DNA from: Peptococcaceae bacterium UBA4068
GTDB lineage: Bacteria; Bacillota; Dehalobacteriia; UBA4068
Assembly (NCBI GenBank): GCA_002382665.1
Contig: DFZA01000005.1
Span: 77,142-141,141, forward strand
Reading direction: 5' to 3'
Length of the DNA: 64,000 nucleotides
Positions 1-8,838 of the stretch are shown here, piece after piece. Position 1 is the first letter of the stretch, and the number at the start of each line of letters is the position of its first letter. Both the position numbers and the translations under genes were made by a program. Under the pieces are notes generated by a model. It made no database searches. It saw only the letters and a list, made by a program, of their open reading frames with translations, and was not told the DNA's origin.

Positions 1-56
1 CCGCGTCAGCGGATATGATATAATAATGAAAATGATTCTGAGAGGAGGCGCGCCTC

Positions 57-1958
57 TTGAATAAAAAGTGCATACGGGTTATTGCCTTGGCACTGCTCCC
101 GCTGCTTTTGTCGGGCTGCGCACTCCAAAGCACAGGTGCGATGGCGCCGACAGTAAAAAATGGGATGCTTGCCCTCTCAGACTGGGATTTTTCAGAGCAG
201 GGCAATATCTCGCTGGATGGAGACTGGGCGTTTTACTGGAACGCGCTTTTATTACCGGGTAAATTTGACGGTAATACGCCGACCGGTTATTACGCTCTGC
301 CGTGCGGCTGGGCAAAATATAAAGAGCTCTCTTTGCCCGCCCACGGCGCTGCCACATACCGGCTTGTTGTGAAAACAAACGCCGCAACAGGGCTATACAG
401 TATCTTCATTCCCAATGTTTACACAGATTACGCGCTGTGGATGAATGGTGAGCTTTTGCATGCCTGCGGCAGTTTTGCACAAAAAAAATCCGTTTATCTA
501 CATCCGCAGGCCTATGACTTCTATTACGCCGGGTCGGAGCTGGAAATCGTCCTGCAAGTAAAAAACGACGCCCTTGTCTACGGAGGGGGCGTCGGTCAAA
601 GCATCAGATTGGGGACCGCGGAGCAGATTCATAAAGAGTATCAAACGTATGCCGCCGTCGATCTTTCTTTGATTTCAATTTGTATGTTTGTAGGCTGCTT
701 TTTTCTTGTTCTGTACCACTACAAAAAAAACAACCGCGAGCTTGTCTGGATATCCGTCCTTTGCTTTGCGGTCTCCTTGCGAAATCTGCTTTCAAATACA
801 ACGCTGATGATGCAGGCTTTCCCGGGGCTTCCGTTCTGGCTTGGATCAAGGCTGGTTATGCTGACGATTCCGTTCATAATCATTTCTATGCTGTTCTATA
901 CGCGGGGTCTTTACAAAGACGAGACGCCGCAGGGCCCCTTTTACGTCCTGCTGGCGCTGAACGCTCTTTACATATTCACCGTAATAGCGCTTTCTCCCAC
1001 CATATACTCCGCTGTTTTTTACCCTTACTTGCTGACAGTCGGAGCAGCCAGTATACTTGGATGCTACGTTTCCGTAAAGGCGGTGATGCGCTGTGAAAAG
1101 GAGTCTATCTTCTTTCTGTCCGGGATGATGATTTTAACTCTGGGCGCGCTGATGGACAGCCTTGTCTACATTAGCGTCCTTCCCACCCGGTATATGCTGT
1201 CTGCGGCCTTGTTCGGCTTTATTGTTATTCAGGTGATATTACTCTCGAAAAGGTATTCGGAGGCCTTTCGGCGTACGGAGCTTTTATCTGCCGACCTGCA
1301 GGCCTCACTGGATACGGTTATGAAAACGGAGACCGCGTATATGAGCGCGCAAATGAAGCCTCATTTTCTTTACAACGCGCTGTCCACAATTGCCGAATGC
1401 TGTGAAACGGACCCACACGAAGCTGGTAATCTCATCATGTCCCTGTCCAAGTATCTCAGGCAGACCTTAGATTACGATAATCTCAGCGGCATCGTGCCGC
1501 TTAAAAAGGAACTGGAACTGGTACATGCGTATACCTCTATTGAACGGGCTCGCTTCGAAAATATCGAAATAGTTTTTGACATACCTGACCCGCTTCCTTC
1601 AATACAAATACCGCCGCTGACTTTGCAGCCGCTTGTGGAAAACGCAATCAAGCATGGTCTTCGCAAAAAAAGAGAAGGCGGCCGCGTCGTTGTTTCGGTG
1701 AAACAGCAGGGAAACAGCATGGTATTCACTGTTGAAGACAACGGCGTCGGAATACTCGATGAAGCAGTAAAAAATCTTGCGGTTTTGCCGAACGGCAGCG
1801 TAAGTATCGGATTATACAATATTAACACGCGTCTGATCCGGCTTTACGGGCAGGGGTTAAACATAAAAAGCAAAACCAGCGCCGGGACAAGCGTCAGCTT
1901 TCAGATTCCTTATAGAGAGGATGATTGCCATGTTTCATGCGATTGTGGTCGACGATGA
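57..1958 (+). CDS. 7TMR-DISM sensor histidine kinase
   Basis: Membrane sensor kinase of 633 residues. The N-terminus is a lipoprotein-like signal with lipobox LLSGC (Cys21), unusual for a polytopic sensor. It is followed by an extracytoplasmic beta-sandwich region (about 40-185) of the 7TMR-DISM type, then about seven hydrophobic segments (about 205-400). The cytoplasmic part is a LytS/YehU-type His_kinase domain with MKPHFLYNAL (phospho-acceptor His436) and an HATPase domain with NAIKHGL (Asn529) and DNGVG. The start is TTG at 57, preceded by GAGGAGG at 42-48. The 3' end overlaps the response regulator that follows, so the two form a two-component system. The extracellular ligand cannot be told; family members often sense carbohydrates or small metabolites. 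Confidence 0.9.
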   Translation: MNKKCIRVIALALLPLLLSGCALQSTGAMAPTVKNGMLALSDWDFSEQGNISLDGDWAFYWNALLLPGKFDGNTPTGYYALPCGWAKYKELSLPAHGAATYRLVVKTNAATGLYSIFIPNVYTDYALWMNGELLHACGSFAQKKSVYLHPQAYDFYYAGSELEIVLQVKNDALVYGGGVGQSIRLGTAEQIHKEYQTYAAVDLSLISICMFVGCFFLVLYHYKKNNRELVWISVLCFAVSLRNLLSNTTLMMQAFPGLPFWLGSRLVMLTIPFIIISMLFYTRGLYKDETPQGPFYVLLALNALYIFTVIALSPTIYSAVFYPYLLTVGAASILGCYVSVKAVMRCEKESIFFLSGMMILTLGALMDSLVYISVLPTRYMLSAALFGFIVIQVILLSKRYSEAFRRTELLSADLQASLDTVMKTETAYMSAQMKPHFLYNALSTIAECCETDPHEAGNLIMSLSKYLRQTLDYDNLSGIVPLKKELELVHAYTSIERARFENIEIVFDIPDPLPSIQIPPLTLQPLVENAIKHGLRKKREGGRVVVSVKQQGNSMVFTVEDNGVGILDEAVKNLAVLPNGSVSIGLYNINTRLIRLYGQGLNIKSKTSAGTSVSFQIPYREDDCHVSCDCGRR

Positions 1959-3036
1959 AAACGCCGCGCTGAACCGCTTCGAACGCATAGCTTCGAAAGA
2001 TCAGAGGATATTAATTGATGGAAAATTCCAGTACGCGGAGGACGCTGTTGCTTTTATTAAAGAGCATCCTGTGGACATAGCGTTTCTGGATATAGAGATG
2101 CCGGAAATAAGCGGTCTTGAGCTTGCTGAAAAGCTCATGGAAATTGATCCGTATATCAGGGTCATATTTGTTACCGCCTATAATCAATATGCCCTTGACG
2201 CATTTCGAGCTCATGCCATTGGCTATCTGTTAAAACCTCTTGACGGCGCAGAATTGACGGAACAGGTTGATCTGTTGAGCAGCAGATACAGGCAGCGGTC
2301 GGAAAAGGGCACAAAGAGTCCTCTGGTTGTAAGGTGTTTCGGTGGGTTTTCAGTTTATACGGAGGATGGGAACGCATTGGCAATTCGATGGAAGACGGCC
2401 AAGGCAGAGGAGCTTTTCGCTCTGTTGATCCATTATCAGGGTAGAGTTAAGCCGAAGGAGAGCCTTATCGAGACGCTATGGCCGGAGCTTGAACCGGAAA
2501 AATCCGCCAACCTGTTTCGCGTCACCTGTACCTACCTGCGGTCCGCATTGGCGGAAAAAGGCTTTTCGGCCATCCTGGTACGGGAACTTAATGGCTATAA
2601 GATCAATACCGAATTGATCGATTGCGACCTGTTCAGCTTTCGGCTGGAGGTTCGTTCGATATCGTCACTGGAAATAGAGAAGCTAAATGACCTCTCTAAT
2701 CTATATTCCGGAGAATACCTTGAAGGCAAGCTGTATGATTGGTCTGTCGGTGCAAGAGCCCAGTTTGAATCGGATTTCAAAAAAATCCAGCATTGTCTTT
2801 CTGATGCATACTGTACTCACGGATTAAGGGACAAAGCTCTTGAGGTATTGGAAAGAGTGCTTATGTATGACCCTTTCGATGAAGAAACAGTAATGCGTAT
2901 TGTCAATATTAAGTTCCAGAAGGGCGATCATTCTTCTGCGATAAAAACTTACAGAGCATTTGAAAAAACACTTATAGAGGAGCTTGGGATAACACCATCC
3001 GGACAGTTCCCGTCAGAAGTTACAGGTCAAGGATAG
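1930..3036 (+). CDS. Response regulator with SARP-like output (REC-wHTH-BTAD)
   Basis: Cytoplasmic response regulator of 368 residues from this start. The REC domain has the acidic pair VVDDE and the phospho-acceptor in FLDIEMP (Asp54), with the switch Lys in LLKPL. A winged-helix region of OmpR/SARP type (about 130-220) precedes a TPR-rich bacterial transcriptional activator domain (about 225-355). An in-frame ATG lies at 1921, but GAGAGG at 1915-1920 abuts it. The ATG at 1930 has proper spacing and is preferred. It overlaps the sensor kinase by 29 nt, implying translational coupling. Regulated genes are unknown; a perfect terminator follows at 3157, so the pair is bicistronic. Confidence 0.88.
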   Translation: MFHAIVVDDENAALNRFERIASKDQRILIDGKFQYAEDAVAFIKEHPVDIAFLDIEMPEISGLELAEKLMEIDPYIRVIFVTAYNQYALDAFRAHAIGYLLKPLDGAELTEQVDLLSSRYRQRSEKGTKSPLVVRCFGGFSVYTEDGNALAIRWKTAKAEELFALLIHYQGRVKPKESLIETLWPELEPEKSANLFRVTCTYLRSALAEKGFSAILVRELNGYKINTELIDCDLFSFRLEVRSISSLEIEKLNDLSNLYSGEYLEGKLYDWSVGARAQFESDFKKIQHCLSDAYCTHGLRDKALEVLERVLMYDPFDEETVMRIVNIKFQKGDHSSAIKTYRAFEKTLIEELGITPSGQFPSEVTGQG

Positions 3037-3156
3037 CGTGGCTGATGCGAGTTCAAATACATTGATTTATCGGCCACAAAACAAAAGATATCGATTTTGG
3101 AAAGAAAACACAAACAGTCCTTAGACGAACATATGTCATTTGGTTTAAACAAATAT

Positions 3157-3190
3157 AATTGCCCTGTACGTTGTACAGGGCAATTATTTT
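3157..3190 (+). terminator. Rho-independent terminator after two-component operon
   Basis: A 13-bp perfect stem AATTGCCCTGTAC / GTACAGGGCAATT with loop GTT is followed by ATTTTATT. It sits 120 bp after the response regulator stop. Confidence 0.85.
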
Positions 3191-3337
3191 ATTCCGGCTC
3201 AAAAGAAACCCTATGCAATCCGGCTTTGACGGAGAAAGTAAAACCGGCAGGCGTCTGGGGAAAAGCCGGCGCAACATAAACGGCAGTCGCAGAGAATACA
3301 ATATCATAAATCAATTACCCGGAAGGACGTTGAGAAA

Positions 3338-4621
3338 ATGCAGATACATGTGGTTCAAAGCGGCGACACCATCACGGGAATTGCCAGGATGTACAATGTG
3401 TCGCCCCGGAAAATCGTTACTGACAACGGCATATTAAACCCGAACGTACTTGTGGTCGGGCAGGCGCTTTTGATTCAGTTTCCCGATGTTGTCCATACGG
3501 TGCGGCCCGGCGAAACGCTTACCGGGATCGCAGACCAATATAATACCAGCGTGCTTACACTCTATCAGAATAACTTCTATCTGACTACGGCGCCCAACCT
3601 CATTGCCGGTGAGCAGATAACCATCAGTTATCAGGGGGAAAAGCAGGGAGATGTTTCGGTAAACGGTTACGTCTACCCCTATATCGACCGCAATGTGCTT
3701 TTAAGGACGCTGCCGTTTTTGACTATGCTGACCATATTTGGCTATGGCTTTACGGAAGATGGAAACTTGATCGAAATAGACGATCAGCAATTGATAGAGT
3801 TGGCCCGGCAATTTCGGGTCGCGCCGATCATGTTGCTGTCCTCGGTCACTGAGGACGGCAATTTCAGCACTGAGCGGGCCAGCCTGTTATTTAATAACAT
3901 CGCTGTCCAGAACAGGGTGATTGACGATGTCATCGCCAAGATGCATCAAAAAGGCTATCTCGGCCTGGACGTCGATTTTGAATACGTACAGGCTACGGAC
4001 GCCGACGCCTTCATCGCCTTTCTGCAAAATATCACAAGTCGGCTCAACGCCGAGGGGTTTACGGTCAACGTCGATCTGGCCCCCAAAGTATCCGCCACTC
4101 AGACAGGGCTATTATATGAAGCCCATGATTACGCGCGCATTGGTCCTATCGCCAATACAGTGATGCTGATGACCTATGAATACGGTTATACCTTTGGCCC
4201 GCCGATGGCGGTAGCGCCTGTGAATCAGGTGAGGAGAGTAGTGGAATACGCTGTGACGGTTATCCCCAACCAAAAAATTTTTATGGGCATCCCCAATTAC
4301 GGTTACGTCTGGCGCCTGCCCTATGAGCGCGGCACGACCGTGGCCGCCTCTTTGGGAAATCAGTTCGCGGTACAGCTCGCGGCCAGCCACAATACGGAGA
4401 TTCTCTTTGACCAAACCGCCCAATCGCCCTATTTCTATTATACGGATCAAAACGGCTACCGCAATGTCGTGTGGTTTGAAGATGTACGCAGCATCCAGGC
4501 AAAATGGCAGGTTATAACAGGTCATGACCTACTGGGGGCCGGTTACTGGAATATCATGCGGCCTTTCGCCCAGAACTGGAACTTTATCAACGCCATGTTT
4601 AATATTCGCAAAATCATTTAA
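3338..4621 (+). CDS. LysM-GH18 peptidoglycan hydrolase (YaaH/SleL-like)
   Basis: Protein of 427 residues with two N-terminal LysM domains (about 2-48 and 51-98) that bind peptidoglycan, joined to a glycoside hydrolase 18 catalytic domain (about 105-420). The catalytic DxE core is visible as LGLDVDFEY with Glu215. The family (SleL, YaaH) comprises N-acetylglucosaminidases acting on spore cortex fragments or cell wall. There is no signal peptide, as is usual for spore-associated members. The start is set by GGAAGGA at 3321-3327. The gene is monocistronic, and the remnant of a cell-wall amidase lies immediately downstream on the opposite strand. Confidence 0.9.
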   Translation: MQIHVVQSGDTITGIARMYNVSPRKIVTDNGILNPNVLVVGQALLIQFPDVVHTVRPGETLTGIADQYNTSVLTLYQNNFYLTTAPNLIAGEQITISYQGEKQGDVSVNGYVYPYIDRNVLLRTLPFLTMLTIFGYGFTEDGNLIEIDDQQLIELARQFRVAPIMLLSSVTEDGNFSTERASLLFNNIAVQNRVIDDVIAKMHQKGYLGLDVDFEYVQATDADAFIAFLQNITSRLNAEGFTVNVDLAPKVSATQTGLLYEAHDYARIGPIANTVMLMTYEYGYTFGPPMAVAPVNQVRRVVEYAVTVIPNQKIFMGIPNYGYVWRLPYERGTTVAASLGNQFAVQLAASHNTEILFDQTAQSPYFYYTDQNGYRNVVWFEDVRSIQAKWQVITGHDLLGAGYWNIMRPFAQNWNFINAMFNIRKII

Positions 4622-4662
4622 AGTGGGAAAAATATGAAACGGATAGGCGTGTATAAGACCTT

Positions 4663-4990
4663 TTAAGCGAAACCGAAATAACTTAAAATACCCGCGCAAA
4701 TTCCCTGTGCAAACTGGTATTGTTCGTTGACCAGTTTTTTCCCTGTCGGACGGATTGGAGAGATACGTCAATTCCACCAGTATGGCCGGCATCTTGGTAT
4801 ACCTCAGAACATATAAAGTCGGATTTGCCTCGACCAGGTTGTTTTTTGTGCCAGCGGTCGCTACAACTTCGTTTAATACATGTTGCACGAGCCGGTTAGC
4901 CTGCGTATAGTATCGATAAATATAAGCTTCGGTGCCGTTGATCGCCGGATTTACATTAAAGTTGGCGTAAATGCTGATAAAAAGGAGGGT
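4663..4990 (-). pseudogene. Truncated, frameshifted N-acetylmuramoyl-L-alanine amidase (Amidase_3)
   Basis: The minus strand encodes the C-terminal part of an Amidase_3 domain: SIYANFNVNPAINGTEAY, ANRLVQHVLNEV and PAILVELTYLSNPSD. The frame then breaks near 4735, and the expected ending LVNEQYQFAQGICAGILSYF is read in another frame up to a stop at 4663-4665. The N-terminal half of the domain is absent; similarity stops near 4990, just inside the leader of the next gene. The normal zinc ligand in SIHAN is replaced by Tyr, so the copy is dead on three counts. It was presumably a cwlD-like or spore-wall amidase. Confidence 0.75.
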
Positions 4991-5104
4991 GAATTTTTTG
5001 ATCAATTTGTAGCCAACTTCTACGGTCAAGTTTCAGAAGGTATCTTTGTTGAATATGTATATGAACAATTTGATAATAGTATTTTTTTAAGAAGGGGTAA
5101 TTTC

Positions 5105-6151
5105 ATGAAAAATAATAAAAATTCTGTAAAATTTCTCGCATTATTGATGGTGGTAATAATTTTTCTGGTTTTTGGCGGCATCGCATCAGCAGCTACTCTA
5201 AACTCAAATAATAGTATACTTCAACTGCCCGAGTACTCGGTTACCTATCATTGCAACTTTACGCCGGCAGTGGATGATGTTACAAGTTGGGGTTATACGT
5301 ACGATACCGTATATACCGCCAAATCGGCCGATACCTTTGATAACCCTGCTTTGTTATACTATTTTGCCGGCTGGAGCACCGAACCGAACGGCGATGTGGT
5401 TTATCAGCCGGGCGATACTTTTAAAATTCCTACGGAATATGTCAGAACCAAAAAACATATGGATCTTTACGCTGTATGGGATCGTTTAATAGTCACACTC
5501 CCTTTGCCAACATTAAACAGAGTCGACCATTATGCTTATATGCAGGGGTACCCGGATGGGGATTTTGGGCCGACACGAAATATGACGCGTGCGGAGGCGG
5601 TAGTGATGTTCTCGCGGTTGATCACCAATGTTATAGATGACAAAGGAGACTACGAAAACACTTATTCCGATGTCCCGCTTGGTCAATGGTATTCCAACGC
5701 CATAGGTTATATGGAGCAACATGGAGTATTATCGTCCGATATTGCCAATTTCCGGCCTAACGATAAGATCACCAGAGCGGAATTTGCCGATCTTGCCTGC
5801 AGCTTTGAAAATCTAACAAGCGGTGCGGCAAATAATTTTACTGATGTACCCTCGTCTAATCCATATTATAACGAAATTAACTATGCGGTTGCTCGGGGCT
5901 GGCTTACCGGATATCCTGACGGATCTTTTCGACCCAACAATCCGATTCAAAGATCGGAAGTCGTTACGGTAACAAACCGTGTTCTGGAAAGATATGCAGA
6001 CCATAATTACATCTACAACAATGCATCCAGTATAACACATTATAATGATATAACCTCCGGTTACTGGGCTTTCTATGACATAATGGAGGCCTCTAACGGG
6101 CATGAATATACTAAGGACGGCGCAACTGAAACCTGGCTTTCGCTTCAATAA
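5105..6151 (+). CDS. S-layer homology domain surface protein
   Basis: Secreted protein of 348 residues. The signal peptide has a Lys-rich start, a hydrophobic stretch and AxA near FGGIASAA. After it comes a Listeria-Bacteroides type repeat (Flg_new) ending with FAGWSTEPNGDVVYQPG and LYAVW. Three SLH modules (about 135-310) carry the motifs GYPDGDFGPT, ITRAEFADLA and GYPDGSFRPNN, which anchor to pyruvylated secondary wall polymer. A short SLH-like tail ends the protein. The reading frame is open back to 4880, but ATG 5105 has AAGAAGGGG upstream and starts the signal peptide. No catalytic domain is seen, so the role is probably structural. Confidence 0.85.
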   Translation: MKNNKNSVKFLALLMVVIIFLVFGGIASAATLNSNNSILQLPEYSVTYHCNFTPAVDDVTSWGYTYDTVYTAKSADTFDNPALLYYFAGWSTEPNGDVVYQPGDTFKIPTEYVRTKKHMDLYAVWDRLIVTLPLPTLNRVDHYAYMQGYPDGDFGPTRNMTRAEAVVMFSRLITNVIDDKGDYENTYSDVPLGQWYSNAIGYMEQHGVLSSDIANFRPNDKITRAEFADLACSFENLTSGAANNFTDVPSSNPYYNEINYAVARGWLTGYPDGSFRPNNPIQRSEVVTVTNRVLERYADHNYIYNNASSITHYNDITSGYWAFYDIMEASNGHEYTKDGATETWLSLQ

Positions 6152-6201
6152 TACTTTACCGAAATTACTACTCTAAAGTGCAATCAACGATAAGAAAAAA
6201 C

Positions 6202-6232
6202 AAAACCCATCTCAACACGAGATGGGTTTTAA
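6202..6232 (+). terminator. Terminator between convergent genes
   Basis: A 12-bp perfect stem AAAACCCATCTC / GAGATGGGTTTT with loop AACAC. The A and T runs on both sides make it usable for the SLH gene and for the convergent gene at 6295. Confidence 0.85.
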
Positions 6233-6294
6233 TCTGTTAGGTGATAATCATTTGTTTACGATCTTAAATTAATAAAGTAGTCCCATTTTAAAGT

Positions 6295-6546
6295 CTAAAA
6301 CTCCATTTTCTTGACAACGACACCTTCGATATTGCTCAAAGCCTGCTCCATTTCATGCGCTTCTTTATCCGAATTTTCAATAAACTCAACAATTATAATT
6401 CCTTGTTCGCTGCACGAATCGGAAGCTGCTTCATGAACGCCTATACGGGTTTTGATAGAGCAACCGTATTTTGTCAACAGACCTTGTACATCAGTTGAAG
6501 TATCATACCTTTGTTTCAATTGGATTCCCATAATTGTTTTAGACAT
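6295..6546 (-). CDS. Small ACT-fold-like protein (TM1266-like)
   Basis: Protein of 83 residues with a ferredoxin/ACT-like pattern: a first strand IMGIQLKQR, a central IKTRIGVHEA, a strand GIIIVEFIE and an ending NIEGVVVKKMEF. This resembles the TM1266-type family of small putative regulators often found near hydrogenase genes. No hydrogenase maturation genes are present here. ATG at 6546 is chosen because AGGAG lies 7 nt upstream, whereas the upstream in-frame GTG overlaps that site. It is on the same strand as mntR but separated by 84 bp, so co-transcription is possible. Function unknown. Confidence 0.6.
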   Translation of the reverse strand: MSKTIMGIQLKQRYDTSTDVQGLLTKYGCSIKTRIGVHEAASDSCSEQGIIIVEFIENSDKEAHEMEQALSNIEGVVVKKMEF

Positions 6547-6629
6547 TCTTATCACTCCTATACCAGATTAGTAGTCATTTGTAGACTCTATAGATGAATT
6601 ATACACTCGAATATAAGTACATGCAAGAT

Positions 6630-7118
6630 TTATGTGTTTTCGGTAAAATTGACATCTTCGCTGCCTTTATGAGCGTCATAACGAATCGCTACATCCGGGT
6701 TATGCCTGATAAAGTCGATAAATTCTTCAATACACTTAATAGTCTCATCGCCTAAAGTGTGTTCGACTTTTTCAGTCTCCGCAAGTATCGTAGTTTTGGA
6801 GACGCCGAGAATTTTAAGCAAAGCCTCAATCAGATTGTGACGCTTCAGTAGAGCTTCTCCTATTTTCTTGCCGTCTTCCTCAAGCATGATATATCCATAC
6901 TTTTCATATTTGAGTAAGCCTAAATCATGCAATTTCTGAACCATCTTAGTGACAGAAGGCGGCTGAACGTTGAGAGCCTCCGATAATTCCCGCATTCTTA
7001 CGAATCCGGTATTCATGGACAATCTATAGATCATTTCCAGATAGTCCTCCATGGATGCGGTCAGAGAATGATCCTCTTTTTTCATAAATTCGTTAAATGT
7101 CTTAAAATCGCTAACCAT
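6630..7118 (-). CDS. mntR: Manganese-responsive DtxR-family repressor MntR
   Basis: Repressor of 162 residues. An N-terminal winged helix (about 20-85) contains VQPPSVTKMVQKL, nearly the MntR recognition helix, and is followed by a dimerisation domain. The Mn ligands known from Bacillus MntR can all be matched: Asp25 and Glu28 in SMEDYLEMIY, the His in KRHNLIEALL, and Glu/Glu/His in AETEKVEHTL. The C-terminal SH3-like domain of IdeR is absent, as in MntR. It is divergent from the mntH transporter, the expected target. There is a 15-20 residue N-terminal extension relative to Bacillus MntR; the start is the only one with a plausible (weak) GGCGG site. Confidence 0.88.
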   Translation of the reverse strand: MVSDFKTFNEFMKKEDHSLTASMEDYLEMIYRLSMNTGFVRMRELSEALNVQPPSVTKMVQKLHDLGLLKYEKYGYIMLEEDGKKIGEALLKRHNLIEALLKILGVSKTTILAETEKVEHTLGDETIKCIEEFIDFIRHNPDVAIRYDAHKGSEDVNFTENT

Positions 7119-7137
7119 AATAATACCGCCATTTTTG

Positions 7138-7157
7138 ATTTAATTAAATTATATGAT
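7138..7157. promoter_or_regulatory. Candidate MntR operator in mntR-mntH divergent region
   Basis: A 12-bp perfect palindrome ATTTAATTAAAT at 7138-7149 abuts a possible -10 (TATGAT, 7152-7157) reading toward mntH. Position between mntR and mntH suggests operator function, but it is AT-only and the match to a known MntR box is not strong. Confidence 0.35.
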
Positions 7158-7287
7158 AGGGCGGCAAGAAAAATATCTAAGAGAGAAAAGAATAAAGTCC
7201 GATGTAACCTTCTTAGACCAGCCTTCATAACATATACAAGATGAAAAATTTTAGCCGAGGCAAAAGTGCCAGGAGGACTGTTCCGGA

Positions 7288-8565
7288 ATGAATGCTGTAG
7301 ACAGAGAACTAAGCATAAGACCGAGCGTATATAAGTATTGGGAAATAAAAAAGAAATTCTTACATTTATCAAAATTTTTAGGGCCGGCATTTATTGTCAG
7401 TGTGGCATATATTGACCCCGGTAACTTCGCAACCAACATCGCCGGAGGATCAATTTTCAATTACAGCCTGGTATGGGTCATCCTTTGGAGTAATTTAATG
7501 GCTATCTTCTTACAGATAATGTCTGCAAAACTGGGTATAGCCACGGGTAAGAACTTGACGCAAATGTGTAAAGAAGCATTCTCAGTTAGGATGAACTGGT
7601 TTTTTTATGTTGTCGCCGCATTTGCGGCAATGGCCACTACTATGGCGGAATTTATTGGCGGCGTTTTAGGCTTTTATCTTCTATTTGGTATGCCGTTATC
7701 TTATGCTGTAGTTCTGACCGCAATTGTATCATTTATTATTACATATTTACAAAAATACGGGCAGAGAGTGGTGGAAATCGTTATCACAGTATTGGTCGCT
7801 ATCATATGCGTTGCCTATACAACCGAATTACTGCTTGCTAAACCTGATTGGCCGCAAGTAGCTTTACATACTTTAGTTCCTTCTTTACCCAACAGCCAGG
7901 CGGTCTTAATTGCCGTAGGTATGCTGGGAGCCACAGTAATGCCGCATGTAATATACCTGCATTCGCAACTGGTTCAAAGCCGCAATCATAGCATAAGTAT
8001 CGAAGAGAAAAAGAGACATCTGAAAATGGAAAAGATCGACATCATTATTGCCATGAACATCGCATTTATTGTCAACGCGGCAATGGTAGTCGTATCGGCG
8101 TCGGTATTTTTCAGTAATGGTTTAGTGGTTGACTCAATCGAATTAGCCCACAAATCACTGGAACCGCTCTTGGGGGCATTATCAAGCGGGGCGTTCGGCA
8201 TTGCGCTGCTGGCATCGGGATTTTCGTCTTCATCGGTCGGCGCGATGGCGGGAGAGACGGTTATGGGTGGATTTGTGAATTTTAAACTGCCTGTTAATTT
8301 TAGAAGGATCATCACCATGTTGCCGGGCGTTATTGTTATACTGATTGGCATAAACCCGATGAAGGCCTTGGTATTAAGCCAGGTAAGCCTGAGTTTTGCG
8401 CTGCCTGTTGCCATTATCCCGATGTTAATGATTACAAGTAAGCGAAAATTTATGAATGAATTTACCAATAAAAAATGGGTAAATGTACTGGGCGTTTTGA
8501 TAGTATCTATGATAGTAATATTTAACGCAGTGCTTCTGTATTTAACCTTTTCGGGAAAAGCATAG
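7288..8565 (+). CDS. mntH: Nramp-family divalent metal (Mn2+) transporter MntH
   Basis: Integral membrane protein of 425 residues with about 11 hydrophobic segments. The Nramp signatures are present: DPGNFATNIAGGS in TM1 and the unwound TM6 motif ATVMPHVIYLHSQL, both contributing to the metal site. It imports Mn2+ (and possibly Fe2+) with protons into the cytoplasm. AGGAGG at 7271-7276 sets the start 11 nt downstream. It is divergent from mntR and monocistronic; a terminator follows at 8668. No yybP-type manganese riboswitch was seen in the 5' region. Confidence 0.93.
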   Translation: MNAVDRELSIRPSVYKYWEIKKKFLHLSKFLGPAFIVSVAYIDPGNFATNIAGGSIFNYSLVWVILWSNLMAIFLQIMSAKLGIATGKNLTQMCKEAFSVRMNWFFYVVAAFAAMATTMAEFIGGVLGFYLLFGMPLSYAVVLTAIVSFIITYLQKYGQRVVEIVITVLVAIICVAYTTELLLAKPDWPQVALHTLVPSLPNSQAVLIAVGMLGATVMPHVIYLHSQLVQSRNHSISIEEKKRHLKMEKIDIIIAMNIAFIVNAAMVVVSASVFFSNGLVVDSIELAHKSLEPLLGALSSGAFGIALLASGFSSSSVGAMAGETVMGGFVNFKLPVNFRRIITMLPGVIVILIGINPMKALVLSQVSLSFALPVAIIPMLMITSKRKFMNEFTNKKWVNVLGVLIVSMIVIFNAVLLYLTFSGKA

Positions 8566-8667
8566 GAATTTATTATTTCGTGGCGGTAGCTTTATGCCAT
8601 TGTTGATGTAAACCACAACTAATATAAAAGAGGTCGGTATTTTAAGTTAAATCATTCTATCAATAAA

Positions 8668-8703
8668 AGCCCTTGTGTTTCCAACGGACACAGGGTTTTT
8701 TTA
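8668..8703 (+). terminator. Terminator after mntH
   Basis: Imperfect stem CCCTTGTGTTTCC / GGACACAGGG with loop AAC, followed by seven T. Confidence 0.75.
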
Positions 8704-8838
8704 TTACATCTGACATATACAAATTGCTATTTAACGGTATTTCCTGAAGAAAATGGGAAACTATATCCGTTATGAGGGAAAACATGGTTTGCCAGTCCGA
8801 GAATGTAAGCGGTCAAAGTTTCTCGAGGAGGGATCTTT

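Noticed and set aside
4880..5104. N-terminal extension of the SLH protein
   Set aside because: The extension has no ribosome site and would hide the signal peptide; the sequence there belongs to the antisense amidase remnant.
7119..7287. Manganese (yybP-ykoY) riboswitch before mntH
   Set aside because: The consensus loops were not found; regulation is better explained by MntR.
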